In this document: positions 53,362 to 58,493 of the stretch, in pieces
Numbering within the stretch: the stretch's first letter is position 1
Layout of the letters: each line of letters starts with the position of its first letter
NCBI GenBank assembly: GCA_013388515.1
Contig: JACAFC010000056.1
Span: forward strand, 1-58,493
Length of the DNA stretch: 58,493 nucleotides
From: Ignavibacteriaceae bacterium
GTDB lineage: Bacteria > Bacteroidota > Ignavibacteria > Ignavibacteriales > Ignavibacteriaceae
Reading direction: 5' to 3'
Position numbers and translations under genes: made by a program
Notes under the pieces: generated by a model
What the model was told of the DNA's origin: nothing
The model's database searches: none
The model's input: the letters and a program-made list of their open reading frames with translations, nothing else

Positions 53362-53697
53362 ATGAAATCAGTTCTGTTTGTATTAGCACTTGGGATTTTT
53401 TTCTCTGCATCAATTTTTGCACAGGATAAAACAGATAAAGGATGCTGTAGCAGCGAATCCTCTAAAATGAGTCTTAATAAATCATGTGATTCTTCTGAGG
53501 AAGCTTATATCCCATCTGGCGAAGGTGATCAAACAGCTTCAATGCAAAGTGATGACAAAAATAAAAAGATTGAAAAAAAATCAAGTTCACTAACTGATAA
53601 GACTAAGAAAGAAAAATCAACTCTTAATTCATCTGATGATGGATGCTGTACAAGTGACAAGAAAAAAAACGTCAAATCTAAAACTTCCAAATCATAA
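53362..53697 (+). CDS. Small secreted protein with paired CC motifs
   Basis: 111 residues with a perfect AAGGAG Shine-Dalgarno. Signal peptide ending SASIFAQ, then DKGCCSSESS, KSCDSSEE, a long charged Lys/Ser-rich stretch, and DDGCCTSDKK near the end. The two GCC-S/T-S motifs at both ends and one lone Cys are its only features; no domain recognised. Metal binding or a redox role, together with the neighbouring YHS protein, is a guess from composition and context. Confidence 0.75.
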   Translation: MKSVLFVLALGIFFSASIFAQDKTDKGCCSSESSKMSLNKSCDSSEEAYIPSGEGDQTASMQSDDKNKKIEKKSSSLTDKTKKEKSTLNSSDDGCCTSDKKKNVKSKTSKS

Positions 53698-53715
53698 GTA
53701 TAACTTAAATGCTTT

Positions 53716-53741
53716 TCAGCTATCCTTTTTAGGATAGCTGA
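53716..53741. other. Perfect stem-loop after the CC-motif gene
   Basis: TCAGCTATCC-ttttta-GGATAGCTGA, a 10-bp stem with a 6-nt loop, lies 18 nt after the stop. There is no T tract on either side, so it may be a weak or factor-dependent terminator or an mRNA 3'-end stabiliser. Confidence 0.5.
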
Positions 53742-53839
53742 GACAGCAGTAAATTTCGCATCATCTCGACTTCTAGATTATCTTTCCCCTCGCTCTATAA
53801 ATTATTGATTTGATAAAACCGAGTATATATCTTTGTTCC

Positions 53840-54946
53840 ATGAATTCGAAGAGATATAATAATACTAAATTAGCCTTAAACATAATTGAGGGTATCTTAA
53901 CATTCATTCTGATATATTTTTTTGTGGCTGCAGGGTTTAGCGATATATTAGTAAAAAAAATCTCAATTTATGTGTCAAACATATATTTACAATTTATCAT
54001 ATTCGCTGTTATTGTAGGTGGTTTACTTGGAATTATTTTTCTTCCTATCAATTACTATTCAAATTATTATTTGGAACATAAGTATAAACTTTCCAACCAA
54101 ACTTTGTATAAATGGATTTGGGAAAATACTAAGGGATTATTTGTATCTGCAGCAATTGGATTGCCGCTTTTAGTGTTTTTCTTTTTTGTACTTAACAGGT
54201 TCGGAACAACTTGGTGGCTGCCTTTATCAATTGGATTATTTTTTCTCTCAGTAATTCTTGCGCAGTTAGTACCGGTTTTAATATTACCAATATTTTACAA
54301 AGTAACACCATTTCAAAATGAAGAGCTTAAAACAAGAATTTCTAATCTTGCTTACAATGCTGGTATCAAGGTATCAAATATCTATTCATTTGATATGAGC
54401 AAAAATACTAAGAAAGCAAATGCTGCATTTACAGGGTTAGGGAAAACAAAAAGAATTTTACTAGGTGATACTTTAATTCAGAACTACTCAAATGCTGAAA
54501 TAGAAACTGTGATTGCTCATGAGCTGGGTCATTATAAAAAAAAGCATATTGTTAAAAATTTGATATTAGGCACGTTCTTCAGCTTTTTCAGTTTGTATTT
54601 AATGGCAATTCTCTATGAAAATTCTATCGGTTGGTTTGGATTTCATTCAATAAACCAAATAGCGGCAATTCCTATTTTATCTCTTTGGGCAATGCTTGTT
54701 GGTTTAATTGTTTCGCCTACTTCTAACGCAATTTCACGAAAGTTTGAATATGAAGCTGACCAATACGCCATTGATGTAACAAAAAAAGTTTCGGAATTTA
54801 AATCTGTTCTTGAAAAGTTAACAGATCAAAACTTAGGGGACAGAGAACCGCACCCATTTGTAGAATGGTTTTTTTATAGCCATCCTTCAATTAAAAAAAG
54901 GATTTTGGCAATAGAGAAATATGCTTTATTTAATGGTTTTAACTAA
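53840..54946 (+). CDS. M48 (Ste24-type) membrane metalloprotease
   Basis: 368 residues from ATG 53840; a TTG at 53810 would add ten residues. About six hydrophobic segments. The zinc site is VIAHELGHYKKKH (HExxH), with the distant Glu ligand in FEYEADQYAID. The N-terminal LKYKLSNQTLYKWIWE-like region is the Ste24 signature. Homologues cut CAAX proteins in eukaryotes; in bacteria they are thought to act in membrane-protein quality control. Stands before plsC with a 16-nt gap. Confidence 0.88.
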   Translation: MNSKRYNNTKLALNIIEGILTFILIYFFVAAGFSDILVKKISIYVSNIYLQFIIFAVIVGGLLGIIFLPINYYSNYYLEHKYKLSNQTLYKWIWENTKGLFVSAAIGLPLLVFFFFVLNRFGTTWWLPLSIGLFFLSVILAQLVPVLILPIFYKVTPFQNEELKTRISNLAYNAGIKVSNIYSFDMSKNTKKANAAFTGLGKTKRILLGDTLIQNYSNAEIETVIAHELGHYKKKHIVKNLILGTFFSFFSLYLMAILYENSIGWFGFHSINQIAAIPILSLWAMLVGLIVSPTSNAISRKFEYEADQYAIDVTKKVSEFKSVLEKLTDQNLGDREPHPFVEWFFYSHPSIKKRILAIEKYALFNGFN

Positions 54947-54962
54947 ATAGAAGGAAATCATT

Positions 54963-55667
54963 TTGTTATCATTAATAAAAATATTCCTAATAGCTGTTTG
55001 GACCTTCATATGTTCTATTTTTGCAATAATATTTATTGTTTTTGATAGGAGTTTTAAACTTTACTTTGGCTTGTCACCAGTTTATAGTGGTGGGATACTT
55101 AAGATTAGCCAAGTGAAAGTACAAAAATCGGGGATGGAAAATTTCGAACATGATAAACCTTACATTTTTGTCTCAAACCATTCCAGCCAATTTGATATAC
55201 CGGTACTTCAGTATTCAATACCTAATAAGATGGGAATGATATTTAAAAAAGAACTTGCTAAAATTCCCTTTTTTGGTTGGCAGTTGAAATGGGGACCTTA
55301 CGTAATGATAGATAGAAAAGACTTTGAAAGTGCTCTAAAAAGTATCGAAGAAGCGAAAGAAAAAATCAGTAAAATTGGGATGTCGGTGGTTGTTTTTGCG
55401 GAAGGAACCAGAAGCAAAACTGGCGAAGTTCAACCTTTTAAAAGAGGTGCATTTTATTTGGCCAGCCGAAGTGGATATCCTATTGTTCCAGTTTCTATAA
55501 GTCACTCAAATAAAATTATGCCTAAAGGAGGTTTTAAGATTAAGGGTGGACAAATTAAAGTACATTTTGATAAACCTATTCCAACTAATCATTTAACAAA
55601 TAAAAAAGATGAACTTGAGCTGATGGACAAAGTTAGGAGCATTATAATTAAGAATATGGAGAAATAA
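54963..55667 (+). CDS. plsC: 1-Acyl-sn-glycerol-3-phosphate acyltransferase
   Basis: 234 residues with a TTG start supported by AAGGA 7 nt upstream. N-terminal membrane helix (LSLIKIFLIAVWTFICSIFAIIFIVF), then the acyltransferase motifs: VSNHSSQFDIPVL (NHxSxxD), PYVMIDRKD, FAEGTRSKTGEVQPFKRGAF, PIVPVSISHS. It makes phosphatidic acid from lysophosphatidic acid. It is followed 5 nt later by gatC. Confidence 0.9.
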   Translation: MLSLIKIFLIAVWTFICSIFAIIFIVFDRSFKLYFGLSPVYSGGILKISQVKVQKSGMENFEHDKPYIFVSNHSSQFDIPVLQYSIPNKMGMIFKKELAKIPFFGWQLKWGPYVMIDRKDFESALKSIEEAKEKISKIGMSVVVFAEGTRSKTGEVQPFKRGAFYLASRSGYPIVPVSISHSNKIMPKGGFKIKGGQIKVHFDKPIPTNHLTNKKDELELMDKVRSIIIKNMEK

Positions 55668-55672
55668 AAAAT

Positions 55673-55966
55673 ATGGCAGTAACGAAAAATGATGTTAAAC
55701 ACATTGCCGAACTTGCTCGCTTGGAACTTATAGAATCGGAACTTGAAGATTACACTTTTCAGCTGAATAAAATTTTAGAATACGTTGAAAAGCTTAATGA
55801 GCTTGATACTAAGGATGTACAACCACTGTCACATCCAATTGAAGGCGCAAATATTTTTAGGGATGATGTAATCAAACCTTCCATTGAGAGGGAGGAAGCT
55901 TTAGAAAATGCTCCATCAAAAAATGAAGAATTCTTCAAAGTTCCTAAAGTAATTGGCGGTGAGTAG
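55673..55966 (+). CDS. gatC: Asp-tRNA(Asn)/Glu-tRNA(Gln) amidotransferase subunit C
   Basis: 97 residues, whole-length GatC: VKHIAELARLELIESELEDYTFQLNKILEYVEKLNELDTKDV, PLSHPIEGANIFRDDV, EEFFKVPKVI. It stabilises the GatA-GatB complex that converts misacylated Glu-tRNA(Gln) or Asp-tRNA(Asn). gatA and gatB are not in the window. It lies between plsC and kdsB. Confidence 0.94.
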   Translation: MAVTKNDVKHIAELARLELIESELEDYTFQLNKILEYVEKLNELDTKDVQPLSHPIEGANIFRDDVIKPSIEREEALENAPSKNEEFFKVPKVIGGE

Positions 55967-55978
55967 AGATTTAGTTTT

Positions 55979-56749
55979 ATGATAGTTGGTATAATCCCAG
56001 CAAGATTTGCATCAACACGATTAATGGGTAAACCGCTTGCCAGCATTGGCGGTAAACCAATGATTCAACATACATATGAAAGCTGTCTTAAATCAAATTT
56101 ACTTAATAGGGTTGTAATTGCTGTTGATGATGAGAAAGTAGCACAAGTTATAAAAGATTTTGGTGGTTCAACGATCATGACTCCAAAAAATCTTCTTACT
56201 GGATCCGATAGAATTGCTGCTGCTGCACATCAAATTCAGGATGCCAAAATTATTGTGAATATCCAAGGTGATGAACCATTTATTCCTGGCGAAATGATTG
56301 ATCAGGCAATTGAACCATTACTATTTGATTTAGCTGTCCAGGTAACCACATTAGCTAAACGTATAGAGACGGTGGATGAACTAAAATCAACATCAGTAGT
56401 AAAAGTTGTATTTGATTATCAGAATTTTGCTCTGTACTTCTCGCGCTCGCCAATTCCTTTCGTTAGAGATGCAAGAACAAACTTCGAACGAATTACAAAA
56501 ATGGAAATATTTAAACACATAGGATTGTACGCCTACAGGAGAGAGGCATTGTTGCGATTCACGTCATTAGAACAAACTGATTTAGAAATTGCTGAAAGCC
56601 TTGAACAATTACGAATGCTGGAGAACGGAATGAAAATAAAAGTAGTTGAAACCGAATATGAATCATTATCTGTTGATACGCCTGAAGATTTGGAACGGGC
56701 AAGAAATTATTATTCGAGATACATTAAACCAAAACTTAAAAAGAAATGA
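55979..56749 (+). CDS. kdsB: CMP-KDO synthetase (3-deoxy-manno-octulosonate cytidylyltransferase)
   Basis: 256 residues: IIPARFASTRLMGKPLASIGGKPMI, VAVDDEKVAQVI, NIQGDEPFIPG, YFSRSPIPFVRDA, HIGLYAYRREALLRF, ESLEQLRMLENG, VDTPEDLERA. All KdsB blocks are present. It activates KDO for lipopolysaccharide core, so the organism has a Gram-negative outer membrane. It overlaps the next gene by 4 nt (ATGA). Confidence 0.95.
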   Translation: MIVGIIPARFASTRLMGKPLASIGGKPMIQHTYESCLKSNLLNRVVIAVDDEKVAQVIKDFGGSTIMTPKNLLTGSDRIAAAAHQIQDAKIIVNIQGDEPFIPGEMIDQAIEPLLFDLAVQVTTLAKRIETVDELKSTSVVKVVFDYQNFALYFSRSPIPFVRDARTNFERITKMEIFKHIGLYAYRREALLRFTSLEQTDLEIAESLEQLRMLENGMKIKVVETEYESLSVDTPEDLERARNYYSRYIKPKLKKK

Positions 56750-57702
56750 ATACTCCCAAGAGAATCCAGCTCGCTTATTTACCAACACCTCTGCAGCAGT
56801 TGTCCTTCCAAAATAAAAAGTTTGTAGTTAAACGTGATGACTTAAGCGGACTTGAAATGTCTGGCAATAAAGTTAGAAAGCTTGAGTACATACTTTATCA
56901 AGCAAAAAAAATGAATTCTGATGTAATATTTACTTGTGGAGGTGAACAATCAAATCATGCACGAGCGACAGCAGTAGCATGTGCAAAGCTGGGATTAACG
57001 TGCAGATTATTTTTATGGGGTTCTAATAAGAAGTCAACTGAAGGAAATTTATTTTTTGATAAGCTCAGCGGTTGTAAAATAACTTTTCTAGACAAAGCAG
57101 AGTATGCAAAAGTAAATGAAATTATGTTTGAAGAAAGAAAAAAGTTACTAAAACATGGTAAAAATGTTTATGTGATACCTGAAGGTGGTTCTACTACGTT
57201 AGGCATTTGGGGGTATATCAGTTTTATAGAAGAATTAGGTAAACAAATACCATTACAAAATTTTAGCGGTATTTTAACTGCAGCCGGATCAGGAGGAACA
57301 GCTGCTGGTTTACTAATTGGTTCTTCCATTATGGGACTAAATTTGAAAATATATGCCGTGAATGTTTTGTATTCAAAATTAACAATCCAAAACAAAGTAT
57401 TGCGTTTAGCTGAGGCATGCAACCTTGAGTACAAATTAAATGCTTCAATTGATCCTGCTAACTTGGTAGTTCTTGACGGCTACTCTAATGAAGGCTATAA
57501 AGAAATATCGATGGACAAAATTAAGCTTATTAAAAATCTATTTATGCAAACGGGTATTTTACTTGACCCGGCTTATACTGGCAAAGCATTTAATGCTTAC
57601 TATGATCATTTCCTGGGTAAAAGAAAAGAACAAGTAATTTTTCTTCATACAGGTGGATTATTCGGAGTTTTTGCAAAAAGTAAGAAGTATTTATCGGCTT
57701 AA
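56746..57702 (+). CDS. PLP-dependent D-cysteine desulfhydrase / ACC-deaminase-family protein
   Basis: 318 residues of fold-type II PLP enzymes. LPTPLQQLSF, FVVKRDDLSGLEMSGNKVRKLEYIL contains the PLP Lys (SGNKVRK), FTCGGEQSNHARATAVACA, and TAAGSGGTAAGL (phosphate-binding loop). This block fits D-cysteine desulfhydrase; ACC deaminase and related D-amino-acid lyases are close relatives and cannot be excluded. Translationally coupled to kdsB by a 4-nt overlap. Confidence 0.87.
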   Translation: MNTPKRIQLAYLPTPLQQLSFQNKKFVVKRDDLSGLEMSGNKVRKLEYILYQAKKMNSDVIFTCGGEQSNHARATAVACAKLGLTCRLFLWGSNKKSTEGNLFFDKLSGCKITFLDKAEYAKVNEIMFEERKKLLKHGKNVYVIPEGGSTTLGIWGYISFIEELGKQIPLQNFSGILTAAGSGGTAAGLLIGSSIMGLNLKIYAVNVLYSKLTIQNKVLRLAEACNLEYKLNASIDPANLVVLDGYSNEGYKEISMDKIKLIKNLFMQTGILLDPAYTGKAFNAYYDHFLGKRKEQVIFLHTGGLFGVFAKSKKYLSA

Positions 57703-57766
57703 TTGTAAATGCGAAATCAAAAAATATTTAGTTGTCTTAATCCGCAATAAAAACTATTTTTAAAAC

Positions 57767-58186
57767 ATGAGTTGTATATTTTGTGATATTGTAAATAAAG
57801 TTGAGAAAGCCGAAATCCTTTTTGAGGATGAGTCAACGATTTCATTTCTTGATATCCGTCCGCTTAATTTTGGTCACTCGCTGGTTATACCCAAAAATCA
57901 TTATGAAAATTTTTTTGATGTTGGTGAAAAAGATTTGAATGCTGTCATAAGTTCAACCCAATTTCTGGCTAATGCCATCAAAAAAAGTTTAGCCCCTGAT
58001 GGTATTAATATTATTTCGAACAACGGCAGCTCCGCAGGTCAAACAATCTATCATTTTCATTTTCATATCATACCAAGATTTAAGAATGATCATTTTACTT
58101 TTAGACCGCAATACAAAGATTATTCTAATGGGCTGATGCAGCAATTTGCTGATAAGATTCGCGGCGGTATAAAATCTTTTGGATAA
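57767..58186 (+). CDS. HIT-family nucleotide hydrolase
   Basis: 139 residues: CIFCDIVNKVEKAEILFEDE, FLDIRPLNFGHSLVIPKNHYEN, and the histidine triad HFHFHIIPRF (H-x-H-x-H). Two Cys at the N-terminus (CIFC) may bind zinc, as in other HIT/Hint proteins. It probably hydrolyses purine nucleotide phosphoramidates or dinucleotide polyphosphates. Complete. Confidence 0.93.
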   Translation: MSCIFCDIVNKVEKAEILFEDESTISFLDIRPLNFGHSLVIPKNHYENFFDVGEKDLNAVISSTQFLANAIKKSLAPDGINIISNNGSSAGQTIYHFHFHIIPRFKNDHFTFRPQYKDYSNGLMQQFADKIRGGIKSFG

Positions 58187-58195
58187 TTAATTATT

Positions 58196-58493
58196 ATGGG
58201 CAATAAAATTAGAGTTTTAATTGCGAAAGCAGGATTAGATGGGCATGACCGGGGAGCAAAAGTAATTGCGGCTGCTCTACGTGATGCCGGCATGGAAGTT
58301 ATATATACAGGACTAAGGCAAACGCCGGAAATGATTGTTGAAGCTGCCCTTCAGGAAGATGTAGATGTTATTGGAATAAGTATTCTTTCTGGTGCACATA
58401 TGACGATTTTTCCAAAAATTAAAAAATTAATGGATGAAAAAGGATTGAACGATGTACTCCTTACAGGTGGTGGAATTATTCCTGAAGAAGACA
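58196..58493 (+). CDS. B12-binding domain protein, methylmalonyl-CoA mutase C-terminal type (3' cut by window)
   Basis: The frame starts at ATG 58196 and runs off the window; 99 residues are visible. [34 protein letters not shown] holds the cobalamin-binding D-x-H-x-x-G motif, followed by [26 protein letters not shown] and LTGGGIIP. This is the B12 domain of methylmalonyl-CoA mutase, here apparently a separate small subunit since the protein begins at the domain edge. It lies 10 nt after the HIT gene. Confidence 0.92.
   Translation, partial: MGNKIRVLIAKAGLDGHDRGAKVIAAALRDAGMEVIYTGLRQTPEMIVEAALQEDVDVIGISILSGAHMTIFPKIKKLMDEKGLNDVLLTGGGIIPEED

Noticed and set aside
53716-53741. Intrinsic terminator after the CC-motif gene
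   Set aside because: The stem is perfect, but no T tract follows on either strand, so I list it only as a stem-loop.

Overview
The window is AT-rich (roughly one third G+C by eye) and densely coding. It looks like a chromosome segment from the Bacteroidota/Chlorobiota (FCB) group, most likely an Ignavibacteria-type organism. The reasons are a gingipain-like C25 peptidase with an FlgD-like C-terminal sorting domain, a complete Bat (MoxR-DUF58-BatA/B/C/D/E) operon, the conserved TPR-DUF4292-M23 gene trio, kdsB, outer-membrane barrels and many short lipoproteins. The assignment is inferred from gene content; there is no rRNA or tRNA gene. TTG or GTG starts appear unusually often.

Layout. 1-1318: 3' part of a GH9-CE4 fusion enzyme. 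1393-5125: a universal stress protein and an NtrC-type two-component pair, with a sigma-54-like promoter facing the stress gene. 5225-7373: a nitrilase-family amidase, a DUF454 membrane protein, a hotdog thioesterase and a GIY-YIG nuclease. 7518-17224 (minus strand): menaquinone genes menE, menA, menB, menH, menD and menF. Their intergenic gaps are filled with palindromic dispersed repeats. Between menB and menH lies a plus-strand island with a wHTH-MNT/HEPN toxin-antitoxin-like pair and duplicated pieces of the menH 3' end. 17266-23462 (minus): rsgA, which seems to lack a normal start codon, then an operon of three low-complexity lipoproteins and a FadL-like barrel, another barrel and an ATP-grasp enzyme.

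23609-33873 (plus): a TPR lipoprotein interrupted by an in-frame stop, a DUF4292 lipoprotein, an EnvC-like murein hydrolase activator, then a short surface-glycan cluster (flippase, UDP-galactopyranose mutase, four glycosyltransferases). 34011-40891: a giant C25 peptidase carrying an ILEI-like domain, and a barrel protein. 40897-43372 (minus): a HAD phosphatase and a secreted phosphoesterase/beta-propeller fusion. 43437-52929 (plus): an RlmI-like methyltransferase and the Bat operon. 52973-53697: a YHS-domain protein and a CC-motif secreted protein. 53840-58493: M48 protease, PlsC, GatC, KdsB, a PLP enzyme, a HIT protein and the start of a B12-binding mutase subunit.

The least ordinary parts are the menH-tail/MNT-HEPN island with its tandem operator (11441-13306), the tandem disordered lipoproteins (19759-21560), the rsgA start, the sigma-54 signal next to an NtrC regulator, and the GIY-YIG gene whose stop codon opens a large palindrome.
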